NCBI GenBank assembly: GCA_018380115.1
Contig: JAGZUF010000001.1
Coordinates: forward strand, 124,001-188,000
DNA: 64,000 nt
Reading direction: 5' to 3'
From: Oscillospiraceae bacterium
GTDB taxonomy: Bacteria > Bacillota > Clostridia > Oscillospirales > Ruminococcaceae
The translations under genes and the position numbers were made by a program. The notes under the pieces are model-generated. The model saw only the letters and a program-made list of their open reading frames with translations, was not told the origin of the DNA and did no database searches. The first letter of the stretch is position 1. The number at the start of each line of letters is the position of its first letter. Shown in pieces: positions 1 to 7,813 of the stretch.

Positions 1-509
1 GATTCTGCCAAAAGCCCTTGCGCCACCAATTGCGGTGTAGAGCCAACCAATGTACAAGCACCGCCGACCATAGTGGAAATACCAACCGGCATCACAATAT
101 GAGAAGCTCTTATCTTTCCATTGGACGAGGCTGCCACGGAACGAATCAGCGGCAAAAACATTGCCATGACCGACGAGTTACTGGTGAAGGCCGACAGAAG
201 GCCACCTGCCAAAATCAGAACAAAAATCATTCGCCGCTCATCGTATCCCACCGCTTTGATAATTTTTTTACCGATGAACTGCGCTGCGCCCGTTTGAAAC
301 ATCGCCTCACCCACAATCATGGTTCCAGCAATCATAAAGACAATATCGTTGCTGAATCCTGAAAAAACCGTAGATGAATCAATGATACCCGTTACAAAAA
401 ATGCTAAACACCCAAGCATTGCCGTAACAGAAAGCGGAAAAATCTCCGAAACAAATCCCACAATCATCAAAAGGATGATTGCAAAGGAAATTACAATTTG
501 TAGCGTCAT
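1..509 (-). CDS. SLC13/DASS-type anion permease, 3' part cut by window edge
   Basis: Probably a cytoplasmic-membrane carrier of the SLC13 (divalent anion:Na+ symporter)/ArsB-like superfamily that moves a carboxylate or similar anion; the substrate cannot be read from sequence. The 169 visible residues are mostly hydrophobic helices. They contain SNSSVMAMFLP at residues 110-120 and GGACTLVGSTPQ at 149-160, which correspond to the re-entrant hairpin and following helix of the family. The ATG at 509 is chosen because GGGAGGG lies 6 nt upstream. The gene runs off the left edge, so well over half of a usual 430-470 residue carrier is unseen. It sits in the AT-rich island block together with a PucR-type regulator and a CoA-transferase, which suggests import of the acid that the transferase activates (inference). 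Confidence 0.75.
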   Translation of the reverse strand, partial: MTLQIVISFAIILLMIVGFVSEIFPLSVTAMLGCLAFFVTGIIDSSTVFSGFSNDIVFMIAGTMIVGEAMFQTGAAQFIGKKIIKAVGYDERRMIFVLILAGGLLSAFTSNSSVMAMFLPLIRSVAASSNGKIRASHIVMPVGISTMVGGACTLVGSTPQLVAQGLLAE

Positions 510-694
510 AGCAAACCCTCCCATGCATTTCTATTCTCCTGCTTTTCCTCCTTTAAATTGCAGGACACCATTCAAATTGCACCTGTATTCTAACATTCTC
601 CTTTTATAGGAGACATCCGATTTCACATTCAAAAAAGGTCCAAATATTACTGCTTTTCTAGAAAATTTTTTCTTCTGTGCTCATTGTCATATAT

Positions 695-732
695 AAAAAC
701 GGGCAGGAATTTCTAAATCCTGCCCGTTCTTT
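695..732 (-). terminator. Rho-independent terminator after the PucR-type gene
   Basis: A perfect 10-bp stem (ACGGGCAGGA with its complement) is followed on the minus strand by TTTTTAT. It lies just downstream of the stop codon at 748 and separates the PucR gene from the permease. The interval 510-694 is AT-rich and holds no gene that I can see. Confidence 0.8.
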
Positions 733-747
733 ATAAAAAATCACATT

Positions 748-2343
748 TCATTGTTCCTGCGAGACTTTGTACAAAAGGTATGCCATATATAGCGACATCC
801 TTCCTTTAATATCAAAATAATTATATCCGGTCAACGCCTGAATCTTTTGAAGTCGATAGCGAAGAGTACTAATATGAATATAGAGTTTTGCAGAAACATT
901 CTCTAGCGTACTATGAAAAAAGCAACATTCCAGTGTTGGCCACAATTCACTTTTATACTTGCGGTCATACTCCAAAATCGGATTGATAATACACTTAAAA
1001 AAGGTATCTCCCGCATTGGTGTGCAGGCCGTACGAAATAAGCCCCATTTCAAAGTAATCATCATACAAATACACACGGCTTTCGGGATGCACCATACGTC
1101 CATACTGCAACGCATGTTTTGCCTGCTGATAGCACTCCGGCATCTCCCGAAAATCGGTAACCGGCATACTACACCCAATATCTAATCGCTGGTGAGTTAC
1201 CTTTTCAATAGACGTACTACAGTACTCCATAATTTTACTCATGGTCGCGGCCTTTTTTTCATTTTTATAGGACAAAAGCGCAATATAACGACTTCCTCGA
1301 ACAAAAACAACAGTGGATTCAAACCTTTGTTGAAACAGGTTTTGAATTACATCCAAAGTACGAGATGAATTTCGCTCTGAAAAATCGTTATCCCTTCCTT
1401 TAATCACCACCAGCACATGATGTTCCTGAGGTTCAAAATTCAAAAGTGTTAAACGATCAATGATCACATTTTCATCTTTATGTTCTGAAAACAGAACATC
1501 ATCCAAGATAGATGCAACCATTTCGCGTTCTGTTTGTACTTTGAGATTATGCTCTAAAAATTTGACACTGAGAGCATTTGCAATTGCTTCCGCAAGAGGT
1601 AAAACCAGCTCTGTACGGTTATCTTCTACAACAATGCACAGTACTCCTAAAAATTCCTGCTTTGCTCGGCAAGGAAATATGATGATATTTCCGCATTGCA
1701 TATAATTCTGCCTGGTCACTTCCTCTTGCTGCACAAAAAAACGGTCCATTGCAGCGCGTACTGCATTTACATCTAAATCCACTGTAAGCGAACTAGCCTC
1801 TGCAATTCTCGTTCCCATGGCATCCATGCAGCACCCATAACACTCTATTTTATCACAAAGCAGCTTAATCAATTGTTTCCAAGAGCAATGATGCAAAATC
1901 GCATCAAACAGCTCACGGTTCATAATATTAATTTGATCAATAATGACCCGCTGCGTATCAGAAATTAAGGCCAGCGAGCTGCTCAGTATTTCGCGAAAAA
2001 ACACGTTCTGACTAAAGGTAATCAGCGGAACGTGATACTCTTGCACAATTTCAATGGTCGATGGATCGATCTCGTTGATAAAGCGTCCCAATTTGATACC
2101 GATTGCTGCTACATTCGTCTCACACAGCCCGCGAATGATTCTATTGACTTCTTCTAGACTGTCATGATGCGCCGACAAAGTCGTCAGTATAAACACATGA
2201 GCCGTCAAGCTATCGAAATGAAAATCCGGTGCTTCCATTACCGTGAAATATTGCACCTCATTTTTCAATCCTTCTGACACCACAACCTGTGCATTTTCAC
2301 GATAGATATTCAATTTCAATAAATCAGCAACCGTTATGCCCAC
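748..2343 (-). CDS. PucR-family transcriptional regulator
   Basis: Predicted cytoplasmic DNA-binding regulator of the PucR/CdaR type, a family that usually activates purine, amino-acid or carboxylate catabolism in response to a small molecule. Residues 1-120 match the PucR N-terminal sensory domain, starting MGITVADLLKL and containing the typical GIKLGRF and VPLITF stretches. A central GGDEF-like region follows. The last 60 residues hold the PucR-type helix-turn-helix (HISTLRYRLQKIQ...GYNYFD). At 531 residues it has the normal family length. It begins 34 nt after the CoA-transferase stop on the same strand, so the two are probably co-transcribed and the regulator likely controls the neighbouring transport and CoA-transferase genes (inference). 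The effector is unknown. Confidence 0.9.
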   Translation of the reverse strand: MGITVADLLKLNIYRENAQVVVSEGLKNEVQYFTVMEAPDFHFDSLTAHVFILTTLSAHHDSLEEVNRIIRGLCETNVAAIGIKLGRFINEIDPSTIEIVQEYHVPLITFSQNVFFREILSSSLALISDTQRVIIDQINIMNRELFDAILHHCSWKQLIKLLCDKIECYGCCMDAMGTRIAEASSLTVDLDVNAVRAAMDRFFVQQEEVTRQNYMQCGNIIIFPCRAKQEFLGVLCIVVEDNRTELVLPLAEAIANALSVKFLEHNLKVQTEREMVASILDDVLFSEHKDENVIIDRLTLLNFEPQEHHVLVVIKGRDNDFSERNSSRTLDVIQNLFQQRFESTVVFVRGSRYIALLSYKNEKKAATMSKIMEYCSTSIEKVTHQRLDIGCSMPVTDFREMPECYQQAKHALQYGRMVHPESRVYLYDDYFEMGLISYGLHTNAGDTFFKCIINPILEYDRKYKSELWPTLECCFFHSTLENVSAKLYIHISTLRYRLQKIQALTGYNYFDIKGRMSLYMAYLLYKVSQEQ

Positions 2344-2377
2344 GAAATACTCCTTTCCCCTTTCGCATCAAAACACG

Positions 2378-3583
2378 TTAAATTTCCCCGTTCTGCTTCA
2401 TGAAAGCGATTTCTTCCGACGTATATCCCAACTCTCCAAGGACCTCATAATTGTGTTGTCCCAGCATCGGCGCACAACCGCGCACATACGGGTTAGTTTT
2501 CGTCATTTTAATACCTTGATTGGTAATTGTTACTTTTCCTAATTGTGGATGTTCCACATCCACATACATTGCCCGCTCATCTCTAAAATGCGGATTATTG
2601 GCGACTTGTGCGACATTCAAAATAGGGGCCGCCGGCAGACCCACTTCTAAAAGCTTTCCCAAAATCTCATCGCTGGAATACTGTATCGTCTCTTTCTCAA
2701 TAAGATCGTCCAGTTCCAGACGATTTTTTACACGCGCATCTACCGTGACAAACCTCGCATCCTCAATCCACTCTTCGTGCCCTAACACACGAGCCAGTTT
2801 TGGCCACTCCCGTGCTTGGCCGGCTGAAATACTGATAACTCCATCCTTTGTATAGTACGTATTGCCCGGAGCCGTTGCCTCAAAGGTATTTCCGCGAGCA
2901 TCGGGAATTTTTCCGGTGGTAAAATAAATCTGGTTCATGCTGGACAGAGCAACAATGCAAGAATCTACGAGTGCCACATCAATGTACTGACCTTGACCAG
3001 TTTGATCCCGATACCGAAGTGCAGCCAAAATAGCACAGCAAGCATTTTGCCCAGCCAAAACATCTGCAATAGAAGCGCCGCAACGAACATGTTCCCCGCC
3101 AGTAGAACCCGTGACACTCATTATACCGCTGATTGCTTGGGCAATCGGATCAAAACATGCCCGATTTGCATATGCCCCTCTCTGCCCAAATCCGGAAATC
3201 GCCGCATAGATAATACGAGGATTGAGTTTTTCTACCTCTTCATAAGAGAATCCAAGCCGCTCCATTACACCCGGGCGAAAGTTTTCAACCAAAACATCCG
3301 CCCGCTGAATGAGCTTGCGTAAAACTTCTTTTCCTTTTTCGGTTTTAAGATTGAGTGTAATCCCACGTTTACTACGGTTAAAAGTAACGAAATAGGTACT
3401 TACTCCATCCTGTTTGGGCAAACTGTTTCGCGCAATATCTCCCCTATCTGGAACTTCTACTTTAATCACATCTGCTCCCATATCCGCCAACATCGCAGTA
3501 CAGTAAGGGGCCGCTACCATTTGCCCCATGTCTATTACTTTTAGCCCTTTCAGGGCAGAACCTTTTTTCAATTCGCTGTACAT
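2378..3583 (-). CDS. Class III CoA-transferase (CaiB/BaiF family)
   Basis: Moves CoA between carboxylic acids by the family III mechanism, in which an active-site aspartate forms a mixed anhydride. The 401 residues match CaiB/BaiF/formyl-CoA transferase along their whole length. Visible signatures are ADMGADVIKVE (33-43), RSKRGITLNLK (70-80), ENFRPGVMERLG (100-111) and SGFGQRG (130-136). Asp174 in IADVLAG aligns with the catalytic Asp169 of formyl-CoA transferase. The substrate cannot be fixed: the family covers formyl/oxalate, carnitine, bile acids, succinate and others. A nearby oxalate/formate-antiporter-like carrier makes a small dicarboxylate plausible, but no oxalyl-CoA decarboxylase is present in the window. 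It heads a likely two-gene operon with the PucR regulator and lies in the AT-rich island. Confidence 0.93.
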   Translation of the reverse strand: MYSELKKGSALKGLKVIDMGQMVAAPYCTAMLADMGADVIKVEVPDRGDIARNSLPKQDGVSTYFVTFNRSKRGITLNLKTEKGKEVLRKLIQRADVLVENFRPGVMERLGFSYEEVEKLNPRIIYAAISGFGQRGAYANRACFDPIAQAISGIMSVTGSTGGEHVRCGASIADVLAGQNACCAILAALRYRDQTGQGQYIDVALVDSCIVALSSMNQIYFTTGKIPDARGNTFEATAPGNTYYTKDGVISISAGQAREWPKLARVLGHEEWIEDARFVTVDARVKNRLELDDLIEKETIQYSSDEILGKLLEVGLPAAPILNVAQVANNPHFRDERAMYVDVEHPQLGKVTITNQGIKMTKTNPYVRGCAPMLGQHNYEVLGELGYTSEEIAFMKQNGEI

Positions 3584-3644
3584 GAATTCTCACTCACATT
3601 TCCGATATTAATATATTTTTCAATAGCTCATCAAAATATATATT

Positions 3645-4230
3645 TTATTCGCTTTTATCAGGAAGATGTATTTTATTTGACAAGTAACCAGACTCGCAGT
3701 TCAAAGCACCCTACAGGATTATGTGCGAGCAAGTGATCTTTTACCACTACCGTGGCTGTAAACGTCTGGCTGTATTCGTAAAACAACGAATCATGACCTA
3801 CACATAATCCCAATACAATATTGAACTGGGTCTGCTGTTTTTCTAAAAACTTTGCCTGTGCAATGGAGTTACACATAATCTCAAAGCGTTCTGGATGAAG
3901 TGTACGCTCTTTGGAAATTTCTGCTCTTGTTTCGAGGGTTCTCCCATTTCAAACATTGCTAAAACCACTTCAAAGCCGTTTTTACGCAAAATAGTATTCA
4001 ACGTTTTGCTTCGATGCAAAGTCCACCGCAGAATGCCAAGCCTAACATGGTGCAGTTCATCTGCCGATGCAGTCCCATAGTTTCTCGAACTCTTGGCTAT
4101 ACACCATACCCAAGTGCTTCCCGCTCAGAACTTGTGGCATAAAACAAATAATTTTCTTCATCGGGCACGTTTTGTGCCAATTCCCTCTTCCTCGCTTCTT
4201 GCATGCACAAACACCGTACTATGTGCACAT
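3645..4230 (-). pseudogene. Decayed DUF1847 (metal-binding) gene
   Basis: Reading the minus strand in shifting frames recovers most of a DUF1847 protein. The start reads MCT-stop-YGVCACKK with a zinc-ligand-like Cys motif and TCPMK. Another frame gives SSEREALGYGV, then a stop, then PRVRETM. The next piece is LGLAFCGGL, after a further shift comes LNTILRKNGFEVV, and last MCNSIAQAKFLEKQQ...NIVLGLCVGHDSLF...HNPVG. At least two in-frame stops (near 4225 and 4110) and about four frameshifts break it, so no intact product can be made. The family is uncharacterised; it has N-terminal cysteines and the conserved GLCVGHDSLF segment seen here. Only a C-terminal piece of 67 codons (3673-3876) remains open. 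The gene lies between the CoA-transferase and MFS genes of the island, so the island has begun to decay. Confidence 0.8.
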
Positions 4231-4379
4231 ATATATTTTCTCATTCCTTTCTTCGCATCTCATCGAATGATAATGATATGGTACCATCAATATCGTATCA
4301 TTTTTCCTTTTCCTTGACATTCTGTAAAACTCGCAAGCAAAAAAGAGATTTTCCTATTTTTCTGCAATTATTTTGTATT

Positions 4380-5633
4380 TTAGGTAGTATTTTGCTTCAT
4401 TTTTTGAATTAAATGTGTACTTGCAAATGCTACCAAAAGTGCCGCAAAAACTGCTGGCAATGTGGCGATAAAAAAAGGAAGATAACTTCCACTTACTGTA
4501 CGCACCACGCCGATTGCAGAAGTAGCCCCAATATTCACAGGTAGACATGTAAGTGCACTAACGCCATTGTTTTGACGATAATACTTTTTTCCAAATACCG
4601 ACACAATGTAATTTGCTCCCAATGTTGCACCCCCGCCATAGCATAATGCAATCATCAAAAGCGCAAATACCGTAATCCACAACTCCTTTTGCTTAAACCC
4701 AAAGACAAGCAAAGAAGTCGAAAGCACTGCCAGAAAAGCAATCGTCTGCATTGTTCGAACTCGTCCAATCCGATCACAGCTCATTCCCCACAATAGTCTT
4801 GCTATTCCGTTACATACAACAAATAGCGATACTGCCGCTAGTTGCAGTAAATCTCCACCATTCATATCCACTACAATTTCCGCCAGCTGACCCGAACAGG
4901 CTTGTCCCAGTCCAATGATAATTAGTTTCCACAATGCAAAGGACCAGAAACACGGTTGGCACAGCATTTGCCAGCTATTCATCTCCAAACCAACCGACCG
5001 ACTTGATGCTGAAGGGGTCAAATTTCTCATGCCATCTACCGGCAACAGATAGCGTCGAAAAAACAAGCCCGTCACAAGGAAGAGTAACGCAATCACTCGA
5101 AAGGACGACCGCCAGCCAAGTGTTTGCGTCAACCAAGCCATAACGGGTGTCGTCGTTACACCAGATAAACCCATTCCCAGCAACAGCAATCCACTAGCAA
5201 GGCCGGATCGATCCGAAAACCAATACACAATGTTACTAAGCCATTCGTTATATACAAGACCAATTCCCAAACCTACCAAAGGGCCATAACTCAGATACAA
5301 AAGAGCCGGATTTTCCACTGGAACACACGAGGTAAGTGCATATCCCGCCACTGTTAAAAATGTTCCTATCAGTGAACATGTCCGGGGTGACAATTTTTTC
5401 CCAAGGACACCGTCCATGAGGATTCCGACAGTAAATACTGCCATACAAATCGTATAGGCAAGTGTCACACGCGAATGGTCCATCGCCAATTCCTCACGGA
5501 TTTCCGTCGCAAATTTGGACCAAGAATACATGAGGCCTAGGCACATAAAATTTAATACGCCCGCTCCAAGAATCACGTTGTGATTTTTTAATGTATATTG
5601 CTTCAATGCACACCACCAACCCTTTTTAGACAT
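4380..5633 (-). CDS. MFS transporter, oxalate/formate-antiporter-like
   Basis: Predicted 12-helix major facilitator carrier resembling the OFA (oxalate:formate antiporter-like) family. Early helix NFMCLGLMYSWSKF corresponds to the OFA G..Y.W..F signature. LSYGPLVGLGIGLVYN and SGLASGLLLLGMGLSG are typical of helices 4 and 5. I prefer the start MSKKGWW at 5633, because it leaves a normal short N-terminus before helix 1. An in-frame ATG at 5696 would add 21 residues, and neither start has a strong ribosome binding site. With the CoA-transferase and SLC13 carrier it makes a plausible carboxylate-utilisation set. The upstream stretch 5697-5984 has no gene, is strongly AT-rich and holds the right end of the island. 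Confidence 0.85.
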   Translation of the reverse strand: MSKKGWWCALKQYTLKNHNVILGAGVLNFMCLGLMYSWSKFATEIREELAMDHSRVTLAYTICMAVFTVGILMDGVLGKKLSPRTCSLIGTFLTVAGYALTSCVPVENPALLYLSYGPLVGLGIGLVYNEWLSNIVYWFSDRSGLASGLLLLGMGLSGVTTTPVMAWLTQTLGWRSSFRVIALLFLVTGLFFRRYLLPVDGMRNLTPSASSRSVGLEMNSWQMLCQPCFWSFALWKLIIIGLGQACSGQLAEIVVDMNGGDLLQLAAVSLFVVCNGIARLLWGMSCDRIGRVRTMQTIAFLAVLSTSLLVFGFKQKELWITVFALLMIALCYGGGATLGANYIVSVFGKKYYRQNNGVSALTCLPVNIGATSAIGVVRTVSGSYLPFFIATLPAVFAALLVAFASTHLIQKMKQNTT

Positions 5634-5884
5634 TATTTTATAATTTTCCAAATTAAAGTATAGCAAATTACGCTTTTCGAACCATTCGCCAGCCATCGCA
5701 AATATCGTTCATTTTTTCATGTAAACACACAAATTTTTTCCAAATTACAATAGCAAGCTGCGAAATATTAAATTTCGTTGTTAGCCTTAGAAATAGTAAA
5801 TTCCGCGCCAGGTGTAAAAAGGGTAGAATCTAGTTTTTCAGCCGAGGAATTTTTGACTCCCTCAAAAAAGCCTCGTTTATCCAC

Positions 5885-5913
5885 TTGACAAACCGTACTA
5901 CATCTGTTATATT
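5885..5913 (+). promoter_or_regulatory. Consensus promoter at the island end, reading into tRNA-Tyr
   Basis: TTGACA (5885-5890), a 17-bp spacer and TATATT (5908-5913) point rightwards at the tRNA-Thr fragment and the intact tRNA-Tyr. No gene lies between. It is on the island side of the tRNA-Thr junction, so it may have replaced the native tRNA promoter that the insertion separated from tRNA-Tyr (inference). Confidence 0.65.
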
Positions 5914-5984
5914 ATTAGAGCATTCTTTGATAATTTGAGTTGGATGTCATATAAAATGAGTAGGAATTATCTTATCAGTGCGAG

Positions 5985-6032
5985 TGATTTGTAATCAGCA
6001 GGTCGGGGGTTCGAATCCGTCTGCCAGCTCCA
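5985..6032 (+). other. Attachment-site scar: 3' half of tRNA-Thr(UGU)
   Basis: From the anticodon arm onwards the sequence is an ordinary tRNA-Thr: anticodon loop TTTGTAA with anticodon TGT, T-arm GGGGGTTCGAATCC, acceptor strand TGCCAGC and encoded CCA (6030-6032). The matching 5' half (acceptor GCTGGCA and D-arm) is missing. The bases before 5985 are AT-rich and unrelated, and the anticodon stem is already mismatched at its base. This is what an integrase leaves at the far end of an island inserted in a tRNA 3' half. The intact tRNA-Thr would lie left of the window. Confidence 0.8.
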
Positions 6033-6050
6033 TTTTTTACAACTGAATAT

Positions 6051-6136
6051 GGGAGAATTCCCGAGTGGCCAAAGGGGGCAGACTGTAAATCTGTTGCGTC
6101 TTCGCTTCGATGGTTCGAATCCATCTTCTCCCACCA
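6051..6136 (+). tRNA. tRNA-Tyr(GTA)
   Basis: An 86-nt class II tRNA. The acceptor pair GGGAGAA/TTCTCCC encloses a D-arm, an anticodon arm with GTA at 6085-6087, a long variable arm and a T-arm with GGTTCGAATCC. CCA is encoded at 6134-6136. It begins 18 nt after the tRNA-Thr fragment, which suggests that the two were once a tRNA-Thr/tRNA-Tyr operon. Confidence 0.97.
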
Positions 6137-6174
6137 AAAACCGGCATGTTTCGGCATGCCGGTTTTTAATTTTT
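6137..6174 (+). terminator. Terminator of the tRNA unit
   Basis: An inverted repeat (AAAAACCGGCATG with CATGCCGGTTTTT) directly follows the CCA of tRNA-Tyr and ends in a T-rich run. Confidence 0.85.
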
Positions 6175-6324
6175 GAGAATGGACAATTAAAATAATATTG
6201 GGCCATGATGCAAACGCCTTTGGCACTTTGCCGGGGTGTTGCTTTTTGAGCCTCAGGCGGGTTATAGTAAAAGAGCCGGCCCGTACTGCGGCGCCGGCAA
6301 ACAGAATGAACGGAGGTTTTGGCA

Positions 6325-6894
6325 ATGAAAAAAGATTTGGGCGTAAAGCCCTATCTGTTCCCCATGCCTGTGCTGATGATCGCCACTTATAATGAGGACG
6401 GCACCGTAGACGTGATGAACATGGCCTGGGGCGGCATCTGCAACGACAACATGGTGGCCCTGAACATCAGCGAGGGGCATAAAACAGCGGCAAATATCCG
6501 CAGGTGCGGCGCCTTCACGGTGAGCGTGGCCGATATTCCCCACTTGGAGCAGGCCGATTTTTTCGGCATTGCCACAGCCAACAAAATGCCGGATAAATTT
6601 GCGCGCAGCGGCCTGCACGCCGTAAAAAGCACGCGGGTGGACGCCCCTGTTGTGGAGGAATTCCCCGTCACGCTGGAGTGCAAGGTTGCCGAGCTTCAGC
6701 AGGATAAAGCGGGCTTCCGCGTGCTGGGCGAAATTGTGAACGTGCTGGCCGACGAAGCCGTTCTGGACGAAAAGGGCCGCGTGGCACCGGAAAAGCTGAA
6801 TGCCTTCCTGTTCGATGCATTCCAGAGCGGCTATTATGCCATTGGTGAAAAAGTGGGGCAGGCCTGGCGCAGCGGCGTAAAATTTATGAAGTAA
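6325..6894 (+). CDS. Flavoredoxin-type flavin reductase family protein
   Basis: A 189-residue FMN-binding split-barrel protein of the flavin reductase/flavoredoxin family, probably a cytoplasmic electron-transfer or FMN-reducing protein. Diagnostic stretches are PMPVLMIATYNEDG, NMAWGGICNDN, ISEGHKTAANI, FTVSVAD and the CKV.EL...GEIVNV strand near the end of the barrel. The ATG at 6325 is preceded 8 nt upstream by GGAGG; an in-frame TTG at 6319 lies too close to that site. It is a single gene with its own downstream terminator. Confidence 0.93.
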   Translation: MKKDLGVKPYLFPMPVLMIATYNEDGTVDVMNMAWGGICNDNMVALNISEGHKTAANIRRCGAFTVSVADIPHLEQADFFGIATANKMPDKFARSGLHAVKSTRVDAPVVEEFPVTLECKVAELQQDKAGFRVLGEIVNVLADEAVLDEKGRVAPEKLNAFLFDAFQSGYYAIGEKVGQAWRSGVKFMK

Positions 6895-6911
6895 GGCGCC
6901 TGTAGGCGTAC

Positions 6912-6950
6912 AAAAGGCGGAAGGGGGCTGCCCCCTTCCGCCCTTTTTGT
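6912..6950 (+). terminator. Terminator after the flavoredoxin gene
   Basis: A long perfect GC stem (GGCGGAAGGGGG with its complement, loop CTG) is followed by CTTTTTG. It lies 18 nt after the stop codon. Confidence 0.9.
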
Positions 6951-7017
6951 ACGGACGAAAAGCCTTGCCGCACCTTTCCGGCGCGGCAAGGCTGCGGCCT
7001 ATCATACCAGAGTAAAA

Positions 7018-7247
7018 GCCTCCGGCTAAGCCGGAGGCCTGAGCAGGCCCTATAGGGGCCTTTTATCGGCATGCAGCTCAAGGCCCACCGGAATTTCTTC
7101 CGCCTGCATTATGCGCCCTGCCGCTATTCAAACAGCATCCTTTTTCTATCAGAAACCTGCGCAAACCACAAGCCTGATACTTGCCAATTCGCTTCACCCG
7201 ACGCTTGAAGTCAGAGCTTCTTTATTCTCACCAGCATAGCCGATAGC
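7018..7247 (+). repeat. Diverged copy of the long hairpin-rich intergenic repeat
   Basis: Lies in the gap between two convergent genes. It keeps the order of landmarks seen in the clear copies at 9798 and 40690: a first GC hairpin (CCTCCGGC/GCCGGAGG), CCTGAGCAGG, a GGCAT word, CGCCTGCAT...TGCGCCCTGCC, CAGCATCCTTTTT, TTCGCTTCACCCG and finally CTTTATTCTCACCAGC, the equivalent of TTTTTACTCTCCCC. Similarity is partial, so the edges are approximate. I see no gene in 6951-7367. Confidence 0.5.
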
Positions 7248-7325
7248 TCCAGTTCTGTTCGCTGAAGCTGTGCAAAGAAAGCCGGCAGCGTTTAAGCGCA
7301 GGCTTTCACTGTACTTTTTCAGAAA

Positions 7326-7352
7326 AGCGCCCGGCCAAAACGGCCGGGCGCT
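7326..7352 (-). terminator. Terminator for the coiled-coil gene
   Basis: GCGCCCGGCC and its perfect complement around a 5-nt loop, followed on the minus strand by TTTTCT, 16 nt beyond the stop codon at 7368. Confidence 0.8.
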
Positions 7353-7367
7353 GTGCCTGCTGCGGGC

Positions 7368-7691
7368 TTATTCTTCTATTGAGACGCCAAGGCGGCTGGC
7401 TATCTCGTCCGGCTTGAGGCCGGCCTTCTGCGCCTTGCGCACAAGGTCTTTGATCTGCTGGGCCTTCGTCTTGCGTGTCTTGCGCTTTTTCGGCGCCAGC
7501 ACGTCTTTTTTCTTTGCCTCCAGCTTTTTTATTTTTTCCCTCACAGCGGCTATCTTGCCGTCAAACACAGCGGCACTGGCGGTCTTTTTCTCTTCCAGCT
7601 CGGCAATGGAGGCATTCAGCTTTTCCATCTGTGCATCCAAATCCTGCGCCATCTGCTGAGGCGTCCTTCTCACGCGTTTTCCTTCTGGCAT
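7368..7691 (-). CDS. Small Lys-rich coiled-coil protein of unknown function
   Basis: A 107-residue protein that I do not recognise. Residues 10-60 form an unbroken heptad-like helix (MAQDLDAQMEKLNASIAEL, then an EKIKKLEAKKK region). A strongly basic hinge (PKKRKTRKTK) follows, and the C-terminus IKDLVRKAQKAGLKPDEIAS looks like a short helical DNA-binding motif ending in SRLGVSIEE. The layout recalls H-NS-like or MvaT-like small nucleoid proteins (oligomerising coil, basic linker, DNA-contact end), but this is only a resemblance. The ATG at 7691 is chosen because AGGAG lies 9 nt upstream; the ATG at 7700 overlaps that site. It is a single gene with its own terminator. Confidence 0.65.
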   Translation of the reverse strand: MPEGKRVRRTPQQMAQDLDAQMEKLNASIAELEEKKTASAAVFDGKIAAVREKIKKLEAKKKDVLAPKKRKTRKTKAQQIKDLVRKAQKAGLKPDEIASRLGVSIEE

Positions 7692-7813
7692 ACGGCCCAT
7701 CTCCTTTTCCTTTCAGGTTTCCCTGTGCCTATCTTATCATATTGTATCAGGAAAATGGTGCCAAAACAAGCCGCTTTTTGCCGCACATACCGGTGAAATG
7801 CGCGCCGGGCGTC

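Noticed and set aside
3673..3876. 67-codon frame as a separate small gene
   Set aside because: It is the C-terminal piece of the DUF1847 pseudogene, whose remaining parts can be followed upstream in other frames.
5967..6325. Two minus-strand open frames across the tRNA genes, with words such as EDGFEPSKRRR
   Set aside because: They are translations of tRNA antisense strands, a common annotation artefact; the tRNA reading explains the sequence fully.
6912..6950. The hairpin after flavoredoxin as part of the intergenic repeat family
   Set aside because: It is an ordinary terminator with a T-run and shares no repeat-specific words; the diverged repeat copy begins about 70 nt later.
6262..7005. 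247-codon minus-strand frame opposite the flavoredoxin gene
   Set aside because: It is antisense to a well-conserved gene and runs through its terminator and a repeat.
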